A DNA stretch of 48,794 bases from Catenulispora sp. (GCA_013362315.1 JABFWL010000198.1:1-48794), one strand, 5' to 3'; numbered from the stretch's first letter, positions 25,364 through 34,618 are shown. The notes: generated by a model not told the origin, from the sequence alone. Translations and numbers: made by a program.

Positions 25364-26674
25364 GTGACCGCGACCCGTGAGCCCTGGTGCGGTTTCGGCT
25401 GGCTGGACGACGACGATGACTGGGACACCGTCGGCCCCGACGGCTACTACGAAACCGCCAGCCCAGGTCCATCCAGTGGCCGCCTGGACACCTGTGGGAA
25501 CGTGGCTTCGCGCCGGACGATGCCGCCGCCCCCGCCCCCGTTCGGGGGCCGGCCGACCATGGCCGCGTATGGGCGCGCGATCGACCACTTCCGCAGCCAT
25601 CCGGATCGCAGCGGCGGCCTCACTCATCTCCGAGACCTGATGATCAGCGGGGTGCGGGCCGGGACCATCAGCGCGCACGAGGTGCTGTGCCATGTCCGGC
25701 CGGCCGCGGTGGCGGTGACGTTGCTGGCCGAACGGGATCCGGCGGTGGCGCCGACCGGAGCGCTGATCGCTGCCCGGATCCGGGTCGGCGCGGGGATGCA
25801 TCCCGAACGCTGGGCCGACCTGATCGACCGGGTGGAGTCGTGGACGGGATCGCTGCTGGCGCTGCTCACCGCGGCCGCCGACGAACGGCCCAGCCTGCCG
25901 CCGGCCCGGCCGAAGGCCTGGACCGGCCACCTGTGGCGGCCGGCGAACATCCTGCTGGCCCTGGCGCCCCGGGCCGGCGCGGAGCACTTCCTGACCGCCG
26001 GCGCGGTCGGGACCGCGGTCCGGCGCGCCGGCCTGGCCCAGCGCATGGCCGGCTTCGTGCCGCTGTCCCGGCCGCTGGTGGAGCACACCCTGAGCTCGCG
26101 CGGCAGCGGCCGGGCCCGGCTGCGGCTGGCGGCCAACGCCTTCACCCCCGACGCGGTGCTGGCCGAGTTGCTGAACTGGGTCGGCGAGCCGGCCATCGCC
26201 ACCGCGGTCCGCGAGCACGACTTCGCCGGCGGCCCGATTCGCTATGAGGCCTTCGAAACGGTCCGCGACCGGCCCGAGGCCCTGCGCAGATCCCTCGCGG
26301 TGCTGCTGGAGTACGGCGAGAAGCAGTTCCTCGACCTGCTCGCCGCGATACCCGACGACGACCCGGTGTGGATCCACACCCTGATCCGCACGGCCGGCGA
26401 CGCCCTCGGCCCCGACGCTCGCCTCGCCGCATACGCCCGCCTGGCAGAGGTCTGCGAACCGGAAGCAGTCTGGACCCTGGACCTGTCCCTGTCCGGCTCC
26501 CTGGAAGCGATGCTCCCGGAGGTGCGGGCATCGATGACCCAGGGATCGGCCGCACCGCTGACCGAGGCGCTACGTGCCGTGCCGTTCCAGGACCGATTCC
26601 ATGCCGAGAACGCGGCGGCGGCGGAGTTGCGCACCGAGGAACTGCTGGATCAGCCGTTGCCGTGGTTGCGGTGA
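25364..26674 (+). CDS. Protein of unknown function (436 residues)
   Basis: I do not recognise this protein. It begins with an acidic, aromatic segment (WCGFGWLDDDDDWDTVGPDGYYE), then a Pro-run (MPPPPPPFGG), then about 360 residues of Ala/Leu/Arg-rich, probably all-helical sequence that could be a HEAT-like solenoid. No signal peptide or membrane segment is seen. The GTG start has GGAGG 5 nt upstream, and codon use is normal for the region, so it is a real gene. It stands alone, between the AraC-type gene and the ABC operon. Confidence 0.75.
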   Translation: MTATREPWCGFGWLDDDDDWDTVGPDGYYETASPGPSSGRLDTCGNVASRRTMPPPPPPFGGRPTMAAYGRAIDHFRSHPDRSGGLTHLRDLMISGVRAGTISAHEVLCHVRPAAVAVTLLAERDPAVAPTGALIAARIRVGAGMHPERWADLIDRVESWTGSLLALLTAAADERPSLPPARPKAWTGHLWRPANILLALAPRAGAEHFLTAGAVGTAVRRAGLAQRMAGFVPLSRPLVEHTLSSRGSGRARLRLAANAFTPDAVLAELLNWVGEPAIATAVREHDFAGGPIRYEAFETVRDRPEALRRSLAVLLEYGEKQFLDLLAAIPDDDPVWIHTLIRTAGDALGPDARLAAYARLAEVCEPEAVWTLDLSLSGSLEAMLPEVRASMTQGSAAPLTEALRAVPFQDRFHAENAAAAELRTEELLDQPLPWLR

Positions 26675-26802
26675 GGGCTTGCCAGGACTTGCCACCGATC
26701 CGCGCGGTCTCTTAAGTCGCTGACTCAGCCGGCTCCTCAGGCGCCCCGCCCTTGACCTGTAAGGGCTGGCTAGGATCGGCCTCACGTACTACGGGAGGCT
26801 TG

Positions 26803-27741
26803 ATGCTGGAGCTTGAGGGACTGCGCAAACGCTACGGTGACCGCGTCGCGCTGGACGGCGTGACGTTCACCGTGCGGCCGGGGGAGCTGTACGGCTTCGT
26901 CGGGACCAACGGCGCGGGCAAGACCACCACGATGCGTATCACGCTGGGCGTCCTGGAACCGGACGCCGGCACGGTGCGGTATCGCGGCGCTCCGGTCGAT
27001 GCCGAGACCCGGCGGACCTTTGGCTATATGCCAGAAGAGCGTGGCCTTTATCCCAAGATGCGCGTCGGTGACCAGCTTCGTTATCTGGCTGAGCTGCACG
27101 GCCTGAGCCGGGGTGATGCGGACAAGGCCGCCAGGTACTGGATGGAGCGGCTGTCCGTCATAGAGCGGGCCGAGGACCGGGTTGAGGCGTTGTCGCTGGG
27201 CAATCAGCAGCGGGTGCAGCTGGCGGCGGCGCTGGTGCACCATCCGGCGGTGCTGGTGTTGGACGAGCCGTTCTCGGGGCTGGATCCGGTCGGGGTCGAC
27301 AATCTGGCCGAGGTGTTGCGGGAGCGGGCCGCCGAGGGGGTGCCGGTGGTGTTCTCCAGCCACCAGTTGGAATTGGTGGAGCGGCTGTGCGACAGCATCG
27401 GGATCATCTACCGGGGGCGGATGGTGGCCACCGGGAGCGTGGACGAGTTGCGGGCCTCGCGGTCGGAGCGGGTCCTGCGGGTCGGCACGGATGCCGCGGC
27501 GGGATGGGCGGACGCGGTGCCGGGGGTGGTGTCGGCCGAGTACGGGACCGGGGCGGCCACGACGCTGCTGTTGACCGCTGACGCCGACGACCAGGCGGTG
27601 CTGGACGCCGCGCGGGCTCTGGGGCCGGTGCGGGAGTTCACGCCGCTGCGGGCGAGCCTGGCCGAGCTGTTCCGGGAGGCGGTCGCCGATCACGACGGGG
27701 ACGAGGCGGCGGCTGGTGCCGAGGAAGGAGCCGGCGCGTGA
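26803..27741 (+). CDS. ABC transporter ATPase, NatA-like
   Basis: A 312-residue ATPase of the ABC-2 exporter type. Walker A is GTNGAGKTT (about residue 37), the signature is the degenerate LSLGNQQRVQ, and Walker B is VLVLDEPFSGLDP; the H-loop His is in FSSHQLELVE. A C-terminal extension of about 80 residues follows, as in NatA/YhaQ proteins. The ATG start has GGGAGG upstream. The stop overlaps the permease start by 4 nt. With the next gene it forms an exporter whose substrate is unknown. Confidence 0.93.
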   Translation: MLELEGLRKRYGDRVALDGVTFTVRPGELYGFVGTNGAGKTTTMRITLGVLEPDAGTVRYRGAPVDAETRRTFGYMPEERGLYPKMRVGDQLRYLAELHGLSRGDADKAARYWMERLSVIERAEDRVEALSLGNQQRVQLAAALVHHPAVLVLDEPFSGLDPVGVDNLAEVLRERAAEGVPVVFSSHQLELVERLCDSIGIIYRGRMVATGSVDELRASRSERVLRVGTDAAAGWADAVPGVVSAEYGTGAATTLLLTADADDQAVLDAARALGPVREFTPLRASLAELFREAVADHDGDEAAAGAEEGAGA

Positions 27742-28886
27742 ACCGCAACACGGTGCGGCTGGTGATGCGCCGCGAGTTCGTCGAGCGGGGGCGGGATCGC
27801 GGCTTCGCCATCGCCGTCGGCATCTCGCTGGCGATCGTGCTGGTGTCGGTGCTGATCGCGGCGCTGGTCTCGAACAAGAACAAGACGCCGTCCTTCGACG
27901 TCGGCTTCGCCGGCAGCCGCGCCGCCGTCGAGCAGCAGATAGCCGAGCAGTCGGCGCCGACCTACAAGATCAAGATGACATCGACGATCATCCCCGGGGA
28001 CGGGGTGGCCGCGGCGCAGCAGCAGGTCAAGGACGGCAAGCTGGACGCGTTGGTGGCCGACGGCAAGGTCTACGTCAAGGATTCCGTCGATCCCAAGCTG
28101 GAGCCGGTGCTGGCCGGGGCGAACCTGGCCGCGCAGGTGCCGAACCTGGAGCAGGTGCAGCCGCAGACCACGGTGCAGCTGGCGCCCAAGGATCCCGAGG
28201 CCGGGCAGCGCAAGACCGTCGCGCTGATCGCCGAGATCACGTTGTTCAGCCAGATGATCGCGTACTGCATGTGGGTCGCCACCGGCGTGGTGGAGGAGAA
28301 GGCCAGCCGGGTCATCGAGGTGCTGCTGGCCACCGTCTCGCCCCGCGCGCTGCTCACCGGGAAGATCATCGGGATCGGCGGCCTCGGCCTGCTGCAGCTG
28401 GCCGCCACGATCGCGGTCGGCCTCGGCGCCGGCTCGGCGACCGGCGCGCTGCACATCAGTACCCAGGTGTGGCAGACCGTGGCGATCGTGGCGGTCTGGT
28501 TCGTGCTCGGCTACATCTTCTACGCCTCCGCCTACGCCGCCGTGGCGGCGCGGGTGTCGCGGCAGGAGGAGATGCAGACCGCGGTGCAGCCGTTGAACCT
28601 GCTGATCATGGTGCCCTACTTCGCGGCGTTCGCGGCGCTCAGCAACCCCGACGCCGTCTGGGTGCGGGCGGCCTCGCTGATCCCGCCGTTCTCGGTGCTG
28701 ATCCAGCCGGTGCGGATCGCCGGCGGCGACGCCTCGTGGTGGGAGCCGGTGGTGGCGATCGGACTGATGGCGGCGGCGACGGTCGGGATCGTGCTCGCCG
28801 GGGCCCGGGTGTATGAGAATTCTGTGTTGCGGTTCGGGTCCAAGGTCACGCTGCGGGCCGCCTGGAGCGCGGGGAGGAAGGCTTAG
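27738..28886 (+). CDS. ABC-2 type permease, NatB-like
   Basis: A 382-residue membrane subunit with one N-terminal helix (FAIAVGISLAIVLVSVLIAALV), an extracytoplasmic domain of about 130 residues, and five or so C-terminal helices. The segment VVEEKASRVIEVLLATVSPRALLTGKI is characteristic of NatB/YhaP-type permeases. The GTG start overlaps the ATPase gene (GTGA). Confidence 0.92.
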   Translation: MNRNTVRLVMRREFVERGRDRGFAIAVGISLAIVLVSVLIAALVSNKNKTPSFDVGFAGSRAAVEQQIAEQSAPTYKIKMTSTIIPGDGVAAAQQQVKDGKLDALVADGKVYVKDSVDPKLEPVLAGANLAAQVPNLEQVQPQTTVQLAPKDPEAGQRKTVALIAEITLFSQMIAYCMWVATGVVEEKASRVIEVLLATVSPRALLTGKIIGIGGLGLLQLAATIAVGLGAGSATGALHISTQVWQTVAIVAVWFVLGYIFYASAYAAVAARVSRQEEMQTAVQPLNLLIMVPYFAAFAALSNPDAVWVRAASLIPPFSVLIQPVRIAGGDASWWEPVVAIGLMAAATVGIVLAGARVYENSVLRFGSKVTLRAAWSAGRKA

Positions 28887-28887
28887 C

Positions 28888-29646
28888 GTGCGCGAGGTGC
28901 GGATCCTGTCGTTCAACACGCTCTACCGGCTCGCGCCCCGGGTGCGGCTGCGGGCGCTGGCCGACACGCTGGCGCGGTCGGACTACGACGTGGTGTGCCT
29001 GCAGGAGCTGTGGGTGCCGCAGAACTTCCAGCTGTTCCGAGCCCTGACGAAGGACGCCTTCCCCTACGCCGCGCACGGTCTGCGCTACCCGGTGGTCGCC
29101 GGCGGACTGCTGACCCTGTCCCGGAGCCCGATCGTCGGGCACCGGTACGAGATGCTGGTCCAGGCCCGGCCCTGGCGGCGGGAGCTGCTGATCCGCAAGG
29201 GCGTGCTGATCACCAGGCTGGCGGTGGACGGGGAGTTCCTGACCGTCGCCAACACCCACCTCTCGGCGAACCGGCACGCGGACTGGTCGCGCGGGGCGCC
29301 GTTCACCAAGGTGCAGCAGAAGGAGCTCGCGGGCCTGGCCGCCGAACTGCGGCGGATCGACTCCGGCGAGCCGGTGGTCGCGGTCGGGGACTTCAACGTG
29401 CCGCGCGACTCCTGGCTGTTCGAGGGCTTCCTGGCCGCCTCCGGCCTGCACGACGTGTTCGACGGAGACGCCACGACGACCTTCCGGCCGGTGCCGGGCT
29501 GGGACGGCGCGGCGCTGGACCAGGTGGTGGTCTCGCCGGGGCTGAAGGCGACGGCGGAGGTGGTGCTGAAGGACAAGGTCCGGACCGGCGACGGCCAGGA
29601 GCGCTACCTGTCGGACCACTTCGGGGTGGCCGCCACGATCGGCTGA
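28888..29646 (+). CDS. Endonuclease/exonuclease/phosphatase-family hydrolase
   Basis: A 252-residue EEP-fold phosphodiesterase, closest in layout to sphingomyelinase-like members. Metal and catalytic residues are visible in SFNTLYR, CLQELW, NTHLSANRH, GDFNVPRD, LDQVVV and SDHFGVA. It has no signal peptide. The GTG is one base after the permease stop with GGAGGAAGG upstream, so it belongs to the ABC operon. The substrate (phospholipid, inositol phosphate or nucleic acid) is not decided by sequence; the tie to an exporter may point to the cell envelope. Confidence 0.88.
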   Translation: MREVRILSFNTLYRLAPRVRLRALADTLARSDYDVVCLQELWVPQNFQLFRALTKDAFPYAAHGLRYPVVAGGLLTLSRSPIVGHRYEMLVQARPWRRELLIRKGVLITRLAVDGEFLTVANTHLSANRHADWSRGAPFTKVQQKELAGLAAELRRIDSGEPVVAVGDFNVPRDSWLFEGFLAASGLHDVFDGDATTTFRPVPGWDGAALDQVVVSPGLKATAEVVLKDKVRTGDGQERYLSDHFGVAATIG

Positions 29647-29662
29647 CGGCCCCGGACGCCTG

Positions 29663-30235
29663 TTACTCCGACCGGTGGTCCCTGCCGACTGGAAGATCCC
29701 CGCCGACCGGCACGTAAGCGTCCAGACGCTCCCACCGGATGATCTGGTCGACCGTCTGGTCCGGCGTGCCGGCGGAGCGGATCATCAGCACGCCCTCCTG
29801 CGGCGTCGGCGGCTCCAGCACCGCCAGCTGGCTGCCGAGCATGTCGGCGTGGAACATGTGGCCGCGCCGGTCGGTCATGCGCTGGTGCAGGGTCTTGAGG
29901 TCGACCACCAGATACACCATCCGGACCTGCGGCCGGCCGGCGCGCAGCAGATCGCGGTAGCGGCGCTTGAGCGCCGAGCAGGCGAGGACGGCGGGCCGGC
30001 CGTCGGCGCCCTGCTTGTCGATCCAGCGGCCGATCTCGGTCAGCCACGGCAGCCGGTCGGCGTCGTCCAGCGGCTTGTGCGCCGCCATCTTGGCCAGGTT
30101 CGCCGCCGAGTGGAAGGCGTCCCCGTCGGCCCAGTCCCAGTCCAGCCGGGACGCCAGCCGGGCGCCGACGGTCGACTTGCCGCTGCCGGCGACACCGGTG
30201 ATGACCACCGCCGGGGGCGGGACGCGCTGTGCCAT
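29663..30235 (-). CDS. gntK: Gluconokinase
   Basis: A 190-residue P-loop kinase of the GntK family that phosphorylates gluconate for the pentose phosphate or Entner-Doudoroff route. The P-loop is GVAGSGKSTVG near residue 14, followed by DGDAFHSAANLAKMAAHKPLDDADRLPWL and CSALKRRYRDLLR, which are diagnostic of GntK. I chose ATG 30235, just before the P-loop strand. No gluconate transporter is adjacent. The C-terminus runs 20 or so residues past the usual end. Confidence 0.93.
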   Translation of the reverse strand: MAQRVPPPAVVITGVAGSGKSTVGARLASRLDWDWADGDAFHSAANLAKMAAHKPLDDADRLPWLTEIGRWIDKQGADGRPAVLACSALKRRYRDLLRAGRPQVRMVYLVVDLKTLHQRMTDRRGHMFHADMLGSQLAVLEPPTPQEGVLMIRSAGTPDQTVDQIIRWERLDAYVPVGGDLPVGRDHRSE

Positions 30236-30358
30236 GGCACCAGGGTTACCACCGGGCCCGGCCTGATGCCCGCCGAGGGAGGTCCTTCGGGGGCCGAGTC
30301 GCACCGGTACGCCGGAATACGGGGAATAAACACCCGCCGATTCCATGCTGCCGCCGAC

Positions 30359-30796
30359 ATGAGCTCAAACGCAGAACGCCTAAGCTGGAACGAGCAGATC
30401 ATCGAGGAGTTCCGCGCCAACGCCGGCAGCGTGGCGCAGTTCGGCGGCAAGGGTCTGGTGCTGCTGCATCACACCGGCGCCAAGTCCGGCACCGCCTATG
30501 TCTCCCCGCTGGCCGCGATCCCGCAGCCGGACGGCGGCTGGGTGATCGTGGCCTCCAACGGCGGCCGTGACACTCACCCCGCCTGGTTCCACAACCTGCG
30601 GGCCAACCCCGCCACTGAGATCGAGGCCCCCGGCGACGACGCGGTACGCACGGTCAAGGTCCACGCCCGCGTGCCCGACGACGCCGAACGCGACCGCCTG
30701 TTCGCCGAGGTGGTCAAAGTCGCACCGGGCTTCGGCGAGTACCAGCAGAACACCAAGCGCCGGATTCCCGTTGTCGTCCTGGAACCGGCTGCCTGA
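30359..30796 (+). CDS. Deazaflavin-dependent oxidoreductase family protein (DDN-like)
   Basis: A 145-residue protein of the split-barrel F420H2-dependent quinone/nitro-reductase family. Typical segments are LLHHTGAKSGTAYVSPLA, VIVASNGGRDTHPAWFHNLRANP and a C-terminal RRIPVVVLEP. It probably uses reduced F420, consistent with an actinomycete host; the substrate is unknown. The ATG at 30359 has no clear ribosome binding site. The gene is divergent from gntK with a 123-bp gap. Confidence 0.88.
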   Translation: MSSNAERLSWNEQIIEEFRANAGSVAQFGGKGLVLLHHTGAKSGTAYVSPLAAIPQPDGGWVIVASNGGRDTHPAWFHNLRANPATEIEAPGDDAVRTVKVHARVPDDAERDRLFAEVVKVAPGFGEYQQNTKRRIPVVVLEPAA

Positions 30797-30813
30797 ATCC
30801 AGACGCGGTAGAG

Positions 30814-31128
30814 CTAGACGCGGTAGAGCCGCCGGGCGATGTCCGCCGGCAGGTCGTAGGGCCGCTCCTGGGGCAGATACTCGGCGGCGCGGTCCCTACG
30901 GCCCTCCTTCAACTGGTCAGCCATCTTGCGCGCTGTCGGCGTGACGTCCCGGATCTCGGTGGTCCACTTCTCGACACAGTCGGCCACGATATGCCGGCTC
31001 AGCCCCACCTGGATCGACCGCGCGTCCAGCGTGGCCCCGGCCAGCGTCCGCTCAGGGTCCCACTGCACTCGCACCGGCGACACCTTGAGTTCCTGCTCCC
31101 ACCGCGCACGGCTTACGGCCCTCAGCAT
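30814..31128 (-). pseudogene. Truncated DUF4291 gene (C-terminal half only)
   Basis: About 104 residues, from ARWEQELKVSPVRVQWDPER through RSIQVGLSRHIVADCVEKW and IRDVTPTARKM to AAEYLPQERPYDLP, match the C-terminal half of DUF4291 proteins, which normally have about 190-200 residues. The N-terminal half is missing: upstream of 31128 the frame runs into the end of the DUF1707 gene (stop at 31136), with no start signal. I read it as a remnant after deletion. A functional short form is possible but has no support. Confidence 0.7.
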
Positions 31129-31135
31129 TACGGGC

Positions 31136-31765
31136 TCAGTGTCCCCAACCCTCATGCCAGCTGTAGTGATCGGCACTGCCCTTGCGCCGCACCACGATCT
31201 TCCCGAACCGCGACTTCCCGGTGATGCGGATCAGCGGCCCGTCCTCCCCGGCGTCACCCCGGCCGCTGGTCACCGCCCGCTTGCCGAACAGGGCACCGCC
31301 CTCATCGACGACCCGCGCGTTCTCCGGCACGGTGATGATCGCCTTCCCGCAGAAGGTGTTCACGTCCAGCGTGATCTCCCGGCCCGGCAACACCGCCTCG
31401 GACAGATTGACGATCAGCGCCCCGAACCTGGCCCGGGCCACCGTATGCCGCCCGGCCACCCACCGCCCGTTGCGGATCACCTTGCTGAAGGTCGCATCCA
31501 GCTCCTGCCGCTCCACGGCGGCCAACGCCGGCGCCCCCGCCTTGCGCGCCTCAGCCGGCAGATCAGCGGTCAGCGGCACCAACTCGGCCCGGGTTTTGGC
31601 ACTGTAGGCGACATCGATGCGCTCAGCCAGCTCCGCGCTGTCCAGCCGCCCCTGCGCCAGGGCCTCCGCCAGGATCGCCGCGACCTCATCCCGCTCAGCG
31701 TCGGAGGCGCGGACCGCCGGCGCGGCGGGGGGAGTGGACGTGTCGTTGTCAGGGCCGATGGTCAT
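31136..31765 (-). CDS. DUF1707 domain protein with a LiaF-like C-terminal domain
   Basis: A 209-residue protein. The N-terminal DUF1707 domain (about residues 18-70, VRASDAERDEVAAILAEALAQGRLDSAELAERID) is followed by a beta-rich domain like the cell-wall-stress LiaF C-terminus (IVNLSEAVLPGREITLDVNTFCGKAIITVPENARVV). No membrane segment is seen, so it may be a soluble sensor or adaptor. The start is ATG 31765; the frame is open upstream to 32083 but overlaps the aldo/keto reductase gene there. Confidence 0.85.
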   Translation of the reverse strand: MTIGPDNDTSTPPAAPAVRASDAERDEVAAILAEALAQGRLDSAELAERIDVAYSAKTRAELVPLTADLPAEARKAGAPALAAVERQELDATFSKVIRNGRWVAGRHTVARARFGALIVNLSEAVLPGREITLDVNTFCGKAIITVPENARVVDEGGALFGKRAVTSGRGDAGEDGPLIRITGKSRFGKIVVRRKGSADHYSWHEGWGH

Positions 31766-31839
31766 GCCGGAAGCGTAGCGCGGAACCACCGGTAACGCGA
31801 TATGTCGCGTTGTCGGCGGCTGAAAGCTCCTCGGCCCGC

Positions 31840-32790
31840 TCAGTCCACGACCGGCCCCGGCACGATGGCATCGATCTCCGCCAGCTGTTCCGCGGTCGGC
31901 TCCCACGTCCCGGCGGCCGCGTTGGCCCGCACCTGCTCCGGATTCATCGCTCCAGAGATCACCGAAGCGCAGCCGGGCTGCGCGGCCAGAGCGGCGATTC
32001 CGACGTCCAGCAGCGTGCGGCCATTCTTCTGCGCCCACGCCGTCAACGTCTCCACCTTGTCCAGACGCTCCTCGGTCACCCACTCAGACCGCTGTGCCAG
32101 GCGTGCGTTGTCCGGGATCCCTTGACCGCGCCGGATCTTCCCGGTCAGCAGACCGTTCGCCAGGGGGAAGTACGGCAGGACTCCGAGGCCGAAGTGCCTT
32201 GCCGCCGGCACCACCTCGGTCTCCGCCTCCCGTACCAGCAGCGACCAGTGGTTCTGCGCCGACACGAACGGTGTGGCGCCCAGCTGCTGCGCCACCAGAT
32301 GCGCCTCGGCGATCTGCCACCCCGTGAAGTTCGAGTTGCCCAGGTAGCGGACCTTGCCCTCGCGCACCAGGTCGTCGAGCGCTGACAACGTCTCAGCGAT
32401 CGGGGTCCGCGGGTCCGGGGTATGCAGCTGATACAGGTCGATGTGGTCAGTCCGCAGCCGCTTCAGCGACGCCTCGACGGCCCGCCGGATATAGGCCCGA
32501 CCGCCCTTGGCGCCGGCCGCCGCCCCGTACTTCATGTCATAGCCCTGATGCCCGAACTTGGTGGCCAGCACCACCTGCTCCCGGCGGCCGGTCAGCACCT
32601 CGCCCAGGAACTCCTCAGACTGCGTGTCGCCGTACATGTCGGCGGTGTCCAGCAGTGTGATCCCCGCGTCCAGCGCGGCGTCGACGACGCGGCGGGTACC
32701 CGCGACGTCCAATCGACGGCCGAAGTTGTTGCAACCCAGTCCCACGACGGAGACCAACAAGCCGGAATTCCCCAGGTGGCGATAGCGCAT
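31840..32790 (-). CDS. Aldo/keto reductase
   Basis: A 316-residue (beta/alpha)8 NADPH-dependent oxidoreductase. The catalytic tetrad is visible: Asp and Tyr in LLDTADMYGD, Lys in VVLATKFGHQ, and His in LYQLHTPDP. The cofactor segment near the C-terminus reads CASVISGAMNPEQVRANA. It resembles general stress or L-glyceraldehyde-3-phosphate-type reductases; the substrate cannot be named. It stands alone, 74 bp upstream of the DUF1707 gene in the same direction. Confidence 0.93.
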   Translation of the reverse strand: MRYRHLGNSGLLVSVVGLGCNNFGRRLDVAGTRRVVDAALDAGITLLDTADMYGDTQSEEFLGEVLTGRREQVVLATKFGHQGYDMKYGAAAGAKGGRAYIRRAVEASLKRLRTDHIDLYQLHTPDPRTPIAETLSALDDLVREGKVRYLGNSNFTGWQIAEAHLVAQQLGATPFVSAQNHWSLLVREAETEVVPAARHFGLGVLPYFPLANGLLTGKIRRGQGIPDNARLAQRSEWVTEERLDKVETLTAWAQKNGRTLLDVGIAALAAQPGCASVISGAMNPEQVRANAAAGTWEPTAEQLAEIDAIVPGPVVD

Positions 32791-32833
32791 ACCGCGATCC
32801 TAAGGGGTCTTCAGGACCCGTCGCCTGTCAGCT

Positions 32834-34618
32834 TCACCCGTTCAAAAACTCCACCGGCACCTCCACCAACCGCGACCGCAGGAACTCCCCAAGGCCCTTG
32901 GCCTGCGGGTCCGCGCGTGTGGAAGAGGCCACACCCTCTCCCAGCAGCCCATAGACCACGAAGTTCAAGGCCCGAAGGTTCGGCAGCTCGAACCGCTCCA
33001 CCCGCAGGTCACTGCTTTCCGGCACCAGCTTCTGGAACGCGTCCACGTCCAACGTCTCACTCAGCCACGCGTACGCCCGCTCGCTGCGCGTCCACAACCC
33101 CACATTGGCGTTCCCGCCCTTGTCGCCCGACCGTGCCCCGCACACCAGTCCAAGCGGCGCCAGCCGCTTCATCCCATCCGAAACGAACCGCGGCACCGGC
33201 GCCGGCCCACCCAGGTGCAGCGCCTGCCCCATCGGCCGCCGGCACGGCTGGATCACCACCCGCTCGCCGTCCGGCAGCACGGCGACATGCTCCACATACC
33301 GGTCCTGGATCAACGTCGGCCAGTACACGCCGTACTCCACTTCGCGCGTCGGCGGAGCGGTCGCGTGGAAGCCGGAATATCCCGACAGCGCCAGCCCGGT
33401 GACGGCCCCGGTGAAAGCCTGCCCGACCTTGTCCGGGTCCTTGTCCTTCACCGTGATGTGCAGATACGCCGTGGCCTCCTCGCTCGTGCGCGCTTGCTCG
33501 GCCGGCTTGTCGCTGCGCTGCAGCCGCACGTCGACCGACTCGAAGCGCTGCCGCCCGCCCAGGGTGTCGAAGATCTGCGCCTCGGCCAGGCTGGCCTTGG
33601 CCTCGACATCCAAGCCGGTGATCCCGAGCGTGATCGAGTTCCGGTACCCGCCGCGGTAGTTCAGCGCCACCTTCAGTTTGTGCGGCCCGGTCATGCCCTT
33701 GACGCCGCTGATCAGCACCCGGTCCGGGGCCTGCTGCGTCAGCCGGACGGTGTCGAAGTGCGCCGTGACGTCAGGGTTCGGATAGGCCGGGCTCTCGATC
33801 TCGTAGAGCAGCTGCGCGGTGACGGTGCCGACCGACACCACGCCGCCGGTGCCCGGGTGCTTGGTGATCACCGTCGAGCCGTCGTGCGCGATCTCGGCGA
33901 TCGGGAAGCCGGGCACCCGGTTGTCCGGCAGCTCGTCGAGGAACGAGTAGTTGCCGCCGGTGCACTGCGGGCCGCACTCGATGACGTGCCCGGCCACCAC
34001 CGCCCCGGCCAGCGCGTCCCAGTCCTCGCCGCTCCAGCCGTGCCACCAAGCGGCCGGGCCCACGACGAGTGAAGCGTCGGTGACCCGGCCGCAGACCACG
34101 ATGTCCGCTCCGGCGCCTAAGGCCGCCGCGATGCCCCAGGCGCCGAGGTAGGCGTTGGCCGACACCGGCTCCAGCGCCTGGTCGAACGGCGCCCCGGTGT
34201 CCAGGTTCTTGAAGTCGACGTTCTTGGCAAGCAGTTCGGGCAGGCGCGGCAGCAGGTCGTCGCCCTCGATGTGCGCCACCTTCAGCCGCAGGCCCAGATG
34301 CGCCACCAGGGCGCGCACGTCCTCGGCGAGCCGGGCCGGCTCCAGGCCGCCGGCGTTGGCGACGACCTTGATCCCGCGCTCCTGGCAGGTGCCGAGCACC
34401 TGGTTCAGCTGGGCCAGGAAGGTGCGGGCATAGCCGGGGCCGCCGCGCTCGCGGGCCTTGTGCAGGATGAGCATCGTCAGCTCGGCGAGATAGTCGCCGG
34501 TGAGCACGTCGATCGGCCCGCCGTCCACCATCTCCCGGGCCGCGGACAGCCGGTCGCCGTAGAACCCTGAGGCGTTGGCGATGCGGATCGGTCTTCGGGC
34601 AGGCGGCTGCGCGTTCAC
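32834..34618 (-). CDS. AtuA-like acyclic terpene utilisation family protein (DUF1446)
   Basis: A 594-residue protein. The first 440 or so residues match DUF1446/AtuA (RIANASGFYGDR, DVLTGDYLAELTM, VVANAGGLEP, ADIVVCGRVTDASLVVGPA, HVIECGPQCTGGNYS). The last 110 residues match the AtuA-like ferredoxin-fold domain (ARSGDKGGNANVGLWTRS). In Pseudomonas, atuA belongs to citronellol/geraniol catabolism, but no geranyl-CoA carboxylase or other atu gene is present here, so the role is unknown. The GTG 34618 start has GAGGAG upstream. Upstream lie 242 bp (34619-34860) in which I see no feature. Confidence 0.87.
   Translation of the reverse strand: MNAQPPARRPIRIANASGFYGDRLSAAREMVDGGPIDVLTGDYLAELTMLILHKARERGGPGYARTFLAQLNQVLGTCQERGIKVVANAGGLEPARLAEDVRALVAHLGLRLKVAHIEGDDLLPRLPELLAKNVDFKNLDTGAPFDQALEPVSANAYLGAWGIAAALGAGADIVVCGRVTDASLVVGPAAWWHGWSGEDWDALAGAVVAGHVIECGPQCTGGNYSFLDELPDNRVPGFPIAEIAHDGSTVITKHPGTGGVVSVGTVTAQLLYEIESPAYPNPDVTAHFDTVRLTQQAPDRVLISGVKGMTGPHKLKVALNYRGGYRNSITLGITGLDVEAKASLAEAQIFDTLGGRQRFESVDVRLQRSDKPAEQARTSEEATAYLHITVKDKDPDKVGQAFTGAVTGLALSGYSGFHATAPPTREVEYGVYWPTLIQDRYVEHVAVLPDGERVVIQPCRRPMGQALHLGGPAPVPRFVSDGMKRLAPLGLVCGARSGDKGGNANVGLWTRSERAYAWLSETLDVDAFQKLVPESSDLRVERFELPNLRALNFVVYGLLGEGVASSTRADPQAKGLGEFLRSRLVEVPVEFLNG

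Noticed and set aside
26752-26776. Promoter TTGACC...TAGGAT before the NatA-like gene
   Set aside because: The spacer is only 13 bp, too short for a standard sigma-70 promoter.
30814-31176. An intact 120-residue gene from the upstream-most start at 31176
   Set aside because: The extra N-terminal residues lie over the end of the DUF1707 gene and have no DUF4291 likeness; the fragment is better read as a remnant.
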